A stretch of DNA of 64,000 bases from positions 12,339,376 to 12,403,375 of the forward strand of contig NC_092567.1 in assembly GCF_037975245.1 (NCBI RefSeq), written 5' to 3'. Position 1 is the stretch's first letter. The number at the start of each line of letters is the position of its first letter. Source of the DNA: Apostichopus japonicus. Its lineage: Eukaryota; Echinodermata; Holothuroidea; Aspidochirotida; Stichopodidae. Shown here piece by piece: positions 33,469-43,814 of this stretch. The notes under the pieces were generated by a model that was given only the letters and a program-made list of their open reading frames with translations, ran no database searches and was not told where the DNA came from. Both the position numbers and the translations under genes were made by a program.

Positions 33469-36400
33469 GCTCGCCCAGTTCCGTGAGCCAGGTACTGGGT
33501 GGTCCAGTTAAAGAGCAACAGGGCTCACAGCCCCGAACGCCTCTGGGAAAGCTGGAAGTCCCATCTGTTATTCATGATGACTCACTATCTGTCACAAAAG
33601 TAAAGTCGAGTGTGCAGCATGTACATGCTTCAGTTGATACTGCACAGAGAGAGCCCTGCTGGAAAGTTCCTCTCCCTGATAGCCTGACAGAAGATCAAAG
33701 AAACAAAGCTGTTGACCTTCTACGGAGAAATGCTGAGATATTTGCTTCATCAGATGATGACCTGGGCAATGCAGAAGGTGTCTCCCACAAGATACCTCTC
33801 ACCGATGAAGTACCTGTCAGACAACCATTCCGTCGTATTCCACCGTCCCAATGGGAAGAAGTAAGGGAACACATTCGGAAATTGCTAGACAAGGGAGTAA
33901 TTAGACCAAGTACCAGCCCTTATGCCTCTCCAATTGTTCTAGTACGGAAAACAGATGGTAGCCTTCGAATGTGTGTTGACTACCGGAAACTCAATCAGAA
34001 AACAATTAAAGACGCCTACCCCATCCCAAGGATAGAGGATTCAATCGACGCACTGCATGGGTCTCAGTGGTTTTCTGCTATTGACCTCCTTTCCGGGTAC
34101 CATCAAGTTGCCATGGCAGAGACAGACAGACATAAGACAGGTTTCATTACGCCGTTCGGCTTATATGAATTCAACCGCATGCCGTTTGGATTATCAAATG
34201 CCCCAGGTACGTTTCAACGCCTTATGCAGACTTGCCTTCATGACCAGTTTTTCCAGTCTGTATTATGTTATCTGGATGACATATTAGTGTATTCCAAGAC
34301 CTTTGAAGATCACTTGACCAATCTGCAGCGGGTGTTTGATAGATTGAAACAACAAGGTCTGAAGATCAAGCCGTCCAAATGTACATTTTTCCAGAGTGAA
34401 GTGACCTATCTTGGTCACAAAGTAACCCGTGCTGGGGTGATGCCAAGTCCAGACAAGATCCAGGCAGTTAAAGACTGGCCTGCACCGCGGAATGTTAAAG
34501 AGCTTCGGTCCTTTTTAGGATTCTGTTCTTTTTACAGGAGGTTTGTGTATAATTTCTCACAAACGGCCAAACCACTTCACACTTTGGTCTCTACCTGCCT
34601 GCATCAACAGAAGAGTACTAAGACTGTTCCTTTTACGTGGTCCGACGAACACCAAGAGGCTTTCAAAATTCTGAAGCAGAAATTATGTGAGAATGTTGTG
34701 TTGGCATACCCAAATTACACCTTGCCATTCGAACTGGAAGTAGATGCGTCACTATGCGGATTGGGAGCTGTGTTGTACCAAGTGCAGGATGGAAAGCGGC
34801 GAGTACTTGCCTTTGCCAGTAGAACTCTCCGTGGATCAGAAAAGACCATGGATAAATACTCCAGTTTCAAGCTAGAACTGCTTGGGTTAAAGTGGGCAGT
34901 CACAGAGAAATTTCGGGAGTATTTGCTGGGGCACAAGTTTGTTGTATATACAGATAGTAATCCTCTAGCTCATCTGGGAAATGCTAAGCTGGATGCAGTT
35001 TCTCAACGCTGGGTGGGTGCCCTAGCTGCATTTGACTTTAAGACGTTTTACAAGCCTGGAAAATCTAACACCGTAGCAGATGCCCTTTCCCGAATACCGC
35101 CCTTGTCCGACACCCAGGATATTGCTCCATCTACTGAATGTACCCCCATGTGCACAATTGTCCCTGAGGATCTACAAATGGCCACAGTTGCAGCAATTTC
35201 TGGTTCGAAGCAAGAAATCAACTGCCCGGTGACGTCACCACTAGTATTTCCTTCATATTCTAGGGAACATCTCAGAGAATTCCAGCAGAAAGACCCCACC
35301 ATCAGTCGATTCTACGAAAGTTGGTTATCAAATACCAAACCTTCGATGACTGACCGGAGACGGAATAAGGAATTGTCTCTCCTGGTCAAACAATGGGATA
35401 AGTTACACGAGATGGATGGTTTACTGTATAGGACTTGTCCTGAAAGCAACACTAACCAACTGTTGCTTCCTAAAGTCTTACGGGAAGAGGTGCTGAAAGC
35501 TTGTCACGATCAGTGTGGTCACCAAGGTGGTAAGAGGACGACGTTGCTGGTAAAACAGCGCTGTTACTGGCCAAAGCTATCCAGTGATGTAATAGCATAC
35601 TGCGAAGGATGCGATCGGTGTGTTCGTGCTAAGAACCAACCAAAGATCCGAGAACCGTTAAGAAGTATTGTGGCCAACAAACCAAATGACATAGTGGCAG
35701 TTGATTTTACTCTCCTGGAGCGGGATACAGCGGGTAAGGAAAATGTACTCATCATCACGGATATATTTTCCAAATTCACGCAGGCAATACCAACAAAAGA
35801 CCAAACTGCACAGACCACCGCTAAGAAGCTCGCCCAACATTGGTTTTTACTATTCGGGGCCCCTCGTCGATTGCACTCTGACCAAGGAAGGAATTTTGAA
35901 TCGGCATTAATTCAACAGTTATGTCAGATTCATAACATAACCAAAACAAGAACTACCCCTTATTACCCAGAGGGTAATGGCCAAGCAGAAAGGTTTAACA
36001 GAACTCTACATAATCTGTTAAAAACACTTCCACCCTCCAAGAAAAGACGCTGGTCTGAGTATTTACCAGAAGTACTGTACGCTTACAACTGTACCCCTCA
36101 TGCCTCAACTGGGTTTTCACCGTTTTATCTCATGTATGGCAGGGAACCTATTTTACCTGTAGATTTCTTGTTGAGTCAACCCCACTCTCAAACCTCAGAT
36201 TCAGTAGATGAGTGGATTTTCAAACATAATGAAGCTCTCCAGATGGCCCACAAGAAAGCAGGGGAGACTCTAAAACATCAGGCTGCAGCACGTAAACGAC
36301 TCTTTGACAAACGTGCTGAGGACAAGCCACTGGAAGTGGGTACCAACGTATACACCAAAAGCCACCCCCGGGGAAGACACAAGATTGCAGATGAGTGGGG

Positions 36401-36752
36401 AGCTGATGTCTATAAGGTTCTATCCCGTCCAAACGACAACTCTGTGTACGAAATTCAGCTCGCCGATGGCTCTGGTCCAAACAAAATGGTTCACAGGAGA
36501 GAAATACGTCCTTGTCCATCACCCAGTCAACCAGTTCCACTACTCCATGGAAATCTTCCTAACAACACCGACACTAGAGATATGTCCTTGCCTCGACTGA
36601 GGGTTCCAACATCATACCTAAGTGACAGTTCTGACGATTCTTCTCTTTATTCATCCGATGACGAGCAACCACGACTGCGTCGTAGCTGTAGAGTGAACCG
36701 GGGGCAACATACAAATCCATACAACGTCCCTAAAAGTGTTAAGTACACATAG
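33450..36752 (+). CDS. pol: Pol polyprotein (RT, RNase H, integrase), made by -1 frameshift
   Basis: The frame is open from 33450, upstream of its first GTG (33483); it lacks an ATG there because it is entered by frameshift from gag. Numbered from 33483: RT about 100-355 with VDYRKLN (165-171), SAIDL (catalytic D201) and YLDD (263-266); RNase H with D421, E465, D491 and D533; integrase with an H2C2 zinc finger (H675, H680, C710, C713) and the D741, D800, E836 triad, a D,D35E spacing; then a GPY/F-like C-terminal module (WGADVYKVL ... MVHRREIRPC) and a Ser/Asp-rich tail. RT copies the RNA to DNA, and integrase inserts it. About 90 residues separate the start from the RT, with no D-T/S-G protease motif. 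Confidence 0.96.
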   Translation, partial: CAIGKLSSPSSVSQVLGGPVKEQQGSQPRTPLGKLEVPSVIHDDSLSVTKVKSSVQHVHASVDTAQREPCWKVPLPDSLTEDQRNKAVDLLRRNAEIFASSDDDLGNAEGVSHKIPLTDEVPVRQPFRRIPPSQWEEVREHIRKLLDKGVIRPSTSPYASPIVLVRKTDGSLRMCVDYRKLNQKTIKDAYPIPRIEDSIDALHGSQWFSAIDLLSGYHQVAMAETDRHKTGFITPFGLYEFNRMPFGLSNAPGTFQRLMQTCLHDQFFQSVLCYLDDILVYSKTFEDHLTNLQRVFDRLKQQGLKIKPSKCTFFQSEVTYLGHKVTRAGVMPSPDKIQAVKDWPAPRNVKELRSFLGFCSFYRRFVYNFSQTAKPLHTLVSTCLHQQKSTKTVPFTWSDEHQEAFKILKQKLCENVVLAYPNYTLPFELEVDASLCGLGAVLYQVQDGKRRVLAFASRTLRGSEKTMDKYSSFKLELLGLKWAVTEKFREYLLGHKFVVYTDSNPLAHLGNAKLDAVSQRWVGALAAFDFKTFYKPGKSNTVADALSRIPPLSDTQDIAPSTECTPMCTIVPEDLQMATVAAISGSKQEINCPVTSPLVFPSYSREHLREFQQKDPTISRFYESWLSNTKPSMTDRRRNKELSLLVKQWDKLHEMDGLLYRTCPESNTNQLLLPKVLREEVLKACHDQCGHQGGKRTTLLVKQRCYWPKLSSDVIAYCEGCDRCVRAKNQPKIREPLRSIVANKPNDIVAVDFTLLERDTAGKENVLIITDIFSKFTQAIPTKDQTAQTTAKKLAQHWFLLFGAPRRLHSDQGRNFESALIQQLCQIHNITKTRTTPYYPEGNGQAERFNRTLHNLLKTLPPSKKRRWSEYLPEVLYAYNCTPHASTGFSPFYLMYGREPILPVDFLLSQPHSQTSDSVDEWIFKHNEALQMAHKKAGETLKHQAAARKRLFDKRAEDKPLEVGTNVYTKSHPRGRHKIADEWGADVYKVLSRPNDNSVYEIQLADGSGPNKMVHRREIRPCPSPSQPVPLLHGNLPNNTDTRDMSLPRLRVPTSYLSDSSDDSSLYSSDDEQPRLRRSCRVNRGQHTNPYNVPKSVKYT
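33459..33528 (+). promoter_or_regulatory. -1 ribosomal frameshift signal with H-type pseudoknot
   Basis: The slippery heptamer G GGA AAC (33459-33465, X XXY YYZ in the gag frame) is followed directly by the gag stop. After a 5-base spacer, 33471-33479 pairs with 33494-33502 (9 bp including two G-U). The loop then offers GTGAGCC (33483-33489), which pairs with GGCTCAC (33522-33528, 7 bp). Loops are 3, 4 and 19 bases. The pol frame is exactly -1 to gag and is open from 33450, so a shift here joins Gag to Pol. Confidence 0.88.
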
Positions 36753-37140
36753 TTCTAGTCAGAGTTTCCTTATTGTTTTTGGTTTTGCTGACAAGATATC
36801 CTATTGTTTTTGAAGTCGTAAGTTGTGTTGCATTTTGGCAGCATTATTTATCATCTGTATTATCAATACTTTTATTTCATGTTGATCGTTTCACCTTGCA
36901 TCGTATTGAACTGCCTATTATATTGTTGTGTACTGTGGCAATTCAAACTTGAGTTTTATACTTACAAGTTAAGCTCACCAGTTGGTAGCTGAGTACAGTT
37001 GTTTTACGGCATTTGTTGTGACACAGTGCTCGATATTCTCGTTTTCCATAAAGGTTGACGATCGGTTTCAATATTTGCTATCTTGTTTTTCATTGTTGTT
37101 TAAGGTTTAATTCCTAAGTAGTTTGGGGACAAACTTAGTT

Positions 37141-37151
37141 CAGCAGGGGAG
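37141..37151 (+). promoter_or_regulatory. Polypurine tract
   Basis: CAGCAGGGGAG directly precedes the TG of the 3' LTR, the position where plus-strand DNA synthesis is primed. The tract is short. Confidence 0.6.
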
Positions 37152-38456
37152 TGTAGTGCATCCCACAGGGAGCCATGTGTTGGTTGCACATCTGTCCCTT
37201 TCGGCGTTCGTTGCTGTACCCATTGTCACATTATCATTACAACGAACACGAAACAAATATTACGCTCTCTAGAAATGTAGAGTTTTATTGCTGAAGATGT
37301 CGCTTTTTAAGAAGTAATTGAGGTAATTATATGTATATTATATTTAAGCTTTTGCTCATGTTAGTATAGGGAAGTATAAGTGAGTTTGTGACTCACAAAT
37401 TGTATTTTAGTTTGTACAACGTGGACCTATTCTCAGCGTGGGTTAGCCTATCGTGATATTGTGTATTAGGCCTAGGTTTATTGTTTCGAGAATGCATCAC
37501 GATGGTATTCAAGTTCATTTTGAGTATTTTCAAGGGCTTAGTAAGTTCTGTACTCTTAAAAATATGTTATTATAAGTTCACATGTCTTGTTATTGTTGTA
37601 TTCGAGGGAATCGTGTTATTCGTGTGTTTCATTGTCTAGGCTAAGCGTGCCTTACGGTGAATTACTAAGTGTGTATAAAGTATTTTCGTACTATATTCCG
37701 ATAGAGCGCCCTCTCATAACAAACAAGATGGCTGCGCCCATGTTGTCGTTGAATTTATGTGTACGTAATAGGCGAGCCACCCAAGTGAGCTTGAGTAACA
37801 TTATCTAATTATTCATTAAGGTATTTTCTTTCTATATTCACCACTTTATGTGTTATCCAGCACTGATTAAGATTAAATTCACCTCTGTTGATATTGGTTT
37901 TGGACAAAATGTCTCTCGCTGCTGTGGTAACCACAATTAGTTGTTAAACGATGTATTCTGTAATAAGTTACACGTTCTGTGTACTGGGAACTGGTTGAGA
38001 TGTAATTGACTAGATAAGTTGTGTTATTGTTTTATAAGTGTAATGCTCTGCCCATAAATGGACAGAGAGATTGTAAGGCAGACGTGCCGAGATTTAAATG
38101 TCGCAATCTCATCATTATTACTATTATGTGTTAAGTCTAGTGGTGCTCCCAGTTCTACCCTTTTCATTGTAGCTATTCAGACAGTGTAGAAACCAGCCTA
38201 ATTGGGTCACAGAGAGTAGAGTTAGTCTGGTACACAATTTTAAGTGACTTTATTTTTATGTTTTGTTTCTCTTTTTATTATCTTTCAGGAAAGTTACCTG
38301 AAGGTGCTGCACCGTCCTTTTTTTGTTACGTAATCATATAATATAATCTCGACCATGCTATGTGAGAGAAGAAGTAATAAACCCCTCAGCCACCAGAACA
38401 AGCGGTGGTAGAAATCAGCACTCTCTCCTGCCTATTTATTCCTGCGTATCCTCACA
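37152..38456 (+). repeat. 3' long terminal repeat
   Basis: Same 1305 bases as the 5' LTR. It supplies the transcript end; AATAAA is at 38376-38381. The target duplication AGAA follows at 38457-38460. Confidence 0.96.
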
Positions 38457-38762
38457 AGAAACCAGTCTGAACGTAAAATTCTCGCATTGCTTGTACATTA
38501 CTCGTATCACACTAGGGCCTATGGCTAGTATGGGCCTAGTGCTACACAGACTTTTTTTCATTAGATCTCCATCTTGTTCTTTCTACTTCCAAAAAATTCC
38601 TCTTCTTTTATGGTCAGTCGGAAAATCAAACAACAATATCCATGTTCTGACCGATTGCAGCATCCCCAGCACCATTTCTTTCATAATTTCGTACTTTTTT
38701 CGTGTACACAAACGATAGTCTATACACTGTGAGTATGCGTGTCGCCTGCTATAAAGTTTTCA

Positions 38763-38955
38763 AGTGGACCTATTTTACCACCCTGTGTGGGCGTTTTCCC
38801 TCTCGACCAATCCAAATCGGTTACATGGTTGGCCAAACTCTCTCTATATACGGCTCTGTTGACTATCTAAGCGTAGCGCCACCATGTGTTGGCGCGAAGC
38901 GTACAAGAAAATTTTGGGATTAACAAACCCTCTAGATGGCTGGAAACGGCACTTT
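38763..38955 (-). repeat. Dispersed repeat G copy 2 joined to module A
   Basis: 38763-38862 is the inverse of repeat G (26984-27062). It is followed without a gap by module A in reverse orientation (TATCTAAGCGTAGCGCCACC to GGAAACGGCAC). Confidence 0.7.
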
Positions 38956-40127
38956 CCAAGGTTTCCAAGCGGCATATACCGAACTTTAAAATAGGGATAT
39001 CATGTCCGAAATATCTCATAATCAGGATCCAAAATACTTTTTCTTTAATTTCCGGTGTTATTTTGGGAAAATTGCCCCTGTCAATCTTGTTTCAGGCGCT
39101 ACGTTAGAATGTTCGAGAACTCTTTGATATTATTCGATGAAGAAAATGGCCTCATGCAGGCTATTATAGGCCTATACACATGCAATACACAATTACACAT
39201 AGTTACATTCCTAGGTACCGATTGCTAGGGCATCCAGGTGAAATGTGTATTTAGCATTACCGTGGTAACATGAGATTCTCAGCTGTTCGAGGGAACATGT
39301 ACGTGTGTAGGCCTACTATAGGGCCTATATGAATCATCGAGGTAAATGAATCTGGAGGATTCATGTCAATTGGGCGCGCGCGTAACACGCATGGAGGGTC
39401 ATGTGATGTGTTCCAGGGTGGTACTAATATATTACTCTCCCCATTACGCATGATGATTTCACCCAACTAGTACGTAAATGTGTATGCGTGCTTAGAGCAG
39501 CAGACGACGTGCAACCGTTACCTAGCAATAACCTTGCCTGTAGCCTGACGTGATAGCTATATTCCCGTCGAGCAGCATTAGGCTCTGTTCCATGGAGAAT
39601 TCCATGGTTGCACTGAACTAAACATTTCCCCACAGCAACACGCCCAGTTCAACAATCCTTTTCGACAAAAAATCGTTCTTGAAATACAATTCAGACATCG
39701 ACATCGACATTTTCCGCTGCAAGCCCAATGTATCTATACTTGTTCTGTGCCAGCATGTCTAACGTTAGCATTATTAGCACTATTTCGTAGGCCTGAAGTA
39801 CCAGTACCTTCTTATGCCGTTAGTTCCCATGTCCGAACCGACAAATCTTTCACGAAGTCACTAACACTATTCTCGAACTGCTACAGAGAAATATCAGTTT
39901 ACCTCGATGGATATGAATACTATGAGGGTGCATGTATGTACTATATCAATACCGTGGGCGCAGTAATACATTTTGTTGTTATAGGGCCAATGAAGCCTAC
40001 AGTCAACTATTCTTGCTTTATAAAGACGCTTTATTTGAAAAGATCGCACTGCGTTTATGGTAGGCGAGAAATGAAGCTAAAAAAGAGCCGTACAATAACG
40101 ATGATGCATAAATGTAGGCATGAAAAT
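38956..40127. other. Non-coding, no gene recognised
   Basis: Only scattered TAGGCCTA-type words (39170, 39308). The 169-codon frame from 39747 starts at a non-ATG codon, shows no motif and runs into repeat sequence at its end, so it is not called. Confidence 0.4.
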
Positions 40128-40777
40128 ATTCTTATCCCTGGCATTTGGTGGGGGAATATGGTGTATTACATCCCCCACCCATTTTCATGGGGGGGATATA
40201 TCCCACCTCCCCCCCAGGATCGCCGCCCATGGGTTTTAATATTTGTACACCAATAAATTAACTGTGTCTGAATTTTCGAAAATTTCTGACCAACATTCTT
40301 TATCACACTTCCCTCTACTCGTGCAATTTTGACCGGTCTGTTAGGGGTTGAAGGAGGTTTTTCTATATTGGTTGTCCATAGATGAAATTTTGTGCAACAT
40401 TATGGGTATGAGAAATGTGAATTTTCAAATTCTGAACAAATAATGGGCTTGACGGATATTGTGGGCCGCGACGTAGAATCACCTATAAAAAGCAATGATC
40501 CACAGGACATGCGATGAGGTCGAACATGATTTGTGACTGGTGACAATCTTCAAAAAGGTTATGGATGGAAAAAAACTATCGGGAAATACTTGCAAGGTTC
40601 TCAGGCAAAAAGTGTACATCTGGTTGGTCATTTTCAAGCCCGAGAGGTGCCATTTCCGGTGATATGGGTGGTATCAAAACCAGAAATTTTTTTGTACGCT
40701 GCGCGCCAACCGATGGTGGCGCTCCGCTTAGATAGTAATTCGCGCCCCCGGGTTAGAAAATCCTGGATACGCCCCTG
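40128..40777 (+). mobile_element. Fused transposon ends, including module A
   Basis: 40160-40235 has GGGGGATATATCCCAC with C-runs and the end GATCGCCGCCCATGGG, resembling 6070-6110. 40646-40738 is module A, followed by the right end TCCTGGATACGCCCCTG (to 40777) of a hAT-like family also seen at 61693 and 63000. Left ends and duplications were not found. Confidence 0.5.
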
Positions 40778-41450
40778 GTTAGGGTAATACTGCTTAAAGT
40801 TTCTTCCTTTGTTTTGAGATGTGACAGACTCGAGTTTTGCGAACATATTGTTTCAGTTATTACTACAAATTAACAGCAGGCAGTGATTAGTTCACCAGTA
40901 TATAGGCATAGGAGATAAAGCTACAAACACAACCAACTGCTTTAAGCTAAAATCGATCATGCTCTGATCAGGAGCGTCAATCCGAATTGAGAGTTGGGTG
41001 GGGTAGGGGGCATAAATAGGAAACATGAATAAACCGAAGGAGTCGACTTAGCGCAAAGCCTTTTTGGGTGGGGTTCAGGGGCGAATCCCCGCCAGTGGTC
41101 CAGGGGTCGGACTCTACAAATCTTCAGGTTTACTTCTGTTTGGTGCCTGAATTGATATGACATTCATAAATATATTTAATAAAAGTCACATTTGACAAGA
41201 TTAGCCTTGAATTAAAAAGACTTATCTATTTCACCTCCTGATGTAACTTATAGCATTAATCATGATTATTCAGATTGACACTTAAACCCAAAAGGAAACA
41301 TCTAAACTTTGAACACAAGGTTATCTAGTTATCCAGACATATACAACATGCACACGTATGGTATTATAAATACATTTGAAAAGCACTATTTGGTATTTAG
41401 GCACGTTCACTTCATCGGAAACAACAAATCATAAAAATAAATATAAACAT
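40778..41450. other. Non-coding, nothing recognised
   Basis: AT-rich. No gene or paired element ends. Confidence 0.35.
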
Positions 41451-42110
41451 CAGGGCCGTAGCCTGGGTAGAATTCCTAGCAGCAGTTAAGGAACATCGAG
41501 AAAAAAATGTATCGTCCAAATGTTACATAGCGATGCTTTGATGTGCGGATATACAGTACGGTATACCAGGCGCTTTTTCAAGAAATTTGAGTGGGTTGGT
41601 CATTTCCAAAAAGGGACCATCATGACACTATCTAAGGACCTACTGCGGGTAGGGGAGGGGGGGATGAACTGAGTGAGTGGACCGTGTATTCTTAGTAAAA
41701 CATTGTGGCACTAATATAGGGGATAACAGTGAAACATACGTAATAAGTATATTTATGAACCGTAGTTTCACGTAAGGCTGCTACACTGTTCATGCAGGTT
41801 AAATTTTTGGAGCTCTCTACCTTTATTGTTATTATAATCCCCCTCTGCCACCAGCCCGCCCCCCCCCCCTCTGAAAAACCACCAGAAACAGTAGTCGCAT
41901 CAGAGATCGTGCATATACGTGATGAGCATTTAAAGTAAACCTTATGTTATTTGACCGCCACTCCTACAATACGTGTCTAGAATCTCAGAGTTTGCACACT
42001 ACAGACTAATTAAATCAGAAGAAATGATATGAACATTTATCGAAGGCTTACTTTCATTTAGAAAGTGTAAATCTCAGGGGGCAGCTACCCATGCGCAGGC
42101 TACGGCCCTG
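41451..42110. mobile_element. hAT-like MITE with perfect 15-bp inverted ends
   Basis: CAGGGCCGTAGCCTG starts the element and CAGGCTACGGCCCTG ends it, a perfect inverted pair of the CAG...CTG type. The flanks do not show an 8-bp duplication, so one flank may have been altered. The 660-bp body is non-coding. Confidence 0.75.
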
Positions 42111-42183
42111 AATACTAAACTACTGCGTGTAAAGAGCAATGCACTGACCCTGTTAGGAAAGATAGAAAAAATACCGTTTATAA

Positions 42184-42535
42184 CCATCGTCCCCTCCATC
42201 TCCCAAACCCTTTCCATCTCCTCAACCCCCTCTATCTCCCCAACCCCTCCATATCTCTCAAACCCCTCCATCTCCCCAACCCCTTCCATCTCCCTCACAC
42301 CCCCCCATCCCCCACCCTCTCCAACCCCTCCATCCCCACCCTCTCCAACTCCCCAACCCGCTTCATCTCCCTCACGCCCCTCCATCCCCCACCCTCTCCA
42401 ACTCCCCAACCCCTCCCTCAAACCCGTACAATCCCCTACATCTCCATCAAACCCCTCCATCTCCATCAAACCCCTCCATCCCACCCTTTCCATCCCCACC
42501 CTCTCCATCTCCCCTCTCTTTCTCCACTCCTCTAA
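42184..42535 (-). repeat. Pyrimidine-rich minisatellite, ~350 bases
   Basis: CCCCTCCATCTCC-type words of 12-18 bases repeat over 350 bases with almost no G on the plus strand. The minus-strand open frame full of Gly, Glu, Val and Met is a composition artefact. The minus strand is purine-rich with many GGG runs. Confidence 0.9.
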
Positions 42536-42539
42536 CAAT

Positions 42540-43814
42540 TTATTATATTATACGTAAAGTATAATTATACAAGTATAAATGAACAACGGAAAACTTTCTG
42601 GGAATAATAAACAAGAAAAGAGGAATTAAAGTTCAACAGTAAACACAATAATCAGCATCTCATGAATAATCCTCAACCATATACATAAACATGAGAGGGT
42701 TTTATTACATCATTAGCCTTAACTAACCATCATTGGAATTCATTACATTCTAATTAATTAGGTGTAACATTACCTTTGAAGCTAATGTTCGGTCCACATA
42801 GAGGCGAACATGAATTATGAATGGTTGGGCCTACATCATGGACAGAAGCGAAGTATACAGTCTCTGGCCTTATACACCATATAAAAGTATGTTAATATAT
42901 TTATCACTCAGCAGCTTGAGGATGTATTGTTTATAACACAACCGCCATTCTTTCTATTTATTACGAAGACCAACATTGTATAACAGCAGTATTGACAGAA
43001 TAATAAATATAACCATATATAGTAATCAAGAAATATGAATGTAAAATGTGACCAGAATAGAACATAGAACAGAATAAAGAGATGTATAGAATATGATAAT
43101 AATATATATCTAGGGTTAACGGAAATCAAGAGCTAAGATTCAATGCACAAGGCATCTCCTAAGTTGTAAAAAGATGCCGGTCTGGTGTATGGCAAGCATC
43201 AGTTACAATAATATTCAAGGCACGTTTTACGAGAGTAATATTGTGGATTGGACAGCAACTGAACAGGTTCTGCTACTCCTCTCTCTCGACACTGAAAACA
43301 TAACATAAATTAATGTTAAAACATGGCAAAACAATATTGTTGACTGACCACAGCTTATTTTAAGTTTGTGGACAGCAATTAGAATCCTTAGATAGACTTA
43401 TGGCAACATCTCCTTATTTATGTATTAATATTGGTAGCAAATTTACAGATATGGGTATACGATGACTGTGAAATTGCTGGCTACCCTACACAATGTTTCT
43501 CACATATGAACAAACTATATGTATAACACAGTTCTATGTAACTGATTGATCTCAACAAGAGTATTTCATTTTAGAAATATGGATTTCAGCATTCATCAGT
43601 TTAGTCCTCAGTACCCAACAAACTGTCTATGTACCTGCATGGTAACTCAATATGCTGAAAATAAGTTTGGGTTGATATGTTACAGCATGCCATATGATCT
43701 TGGGAGTAACCCACAGGTGGCAATGCACATATAACTTCAAAGACTTGATACTTCATAGTTTCTCAATTTCAAACACATCCCTGATCAGATCAAGGTACAC
43801 ACTACAAAAACTTA
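42540..43814. other. Non-coding; first part a dispersed repeat
   Basis: 42650-42920 matches 22390-22612 (CGAACATGAATTATGAATGG and neighbours). The rest, to 43814, is AT-rich with no gene recognised. Confidence 0.5.

Larger units (their letters stand above)
31155..38456 (+). mobile_element. Complete Ty3/gypsy LTR retrotransposon, 7.3 kb
   Basis: The order is LTR, tRNA-Leu primer site, gag, -1 frameshift site, pol (RT, RNase H, integrase), polypurine tract, LTR. RNase H before integrase marks it as Ty3/gypsy, not copia. Both LTRs are 1305 bp with a constant 5997-base offset along their length and no difference that I could see. All frames are open, so insertion is recent. The 4-bp duplication AGAA is intact. 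There is no envelope gene and no chromodomain. No aspartic protease motif (D-T/S-G) is visible between the zinc knuckle and RT, which is unusual for an otherwise intact copy. Confidence 0.97.

Noticed and set aside
39747-40256. 169-codon plus-strand frame
   Set aside because: Non-ATG start, no motif, and its end is repeat-derived.
42074-42538. 154-codon minus-strand Gly/Glu-rich frame
   Set aside because: Composition artefact of the pyrimidine minisatellite.
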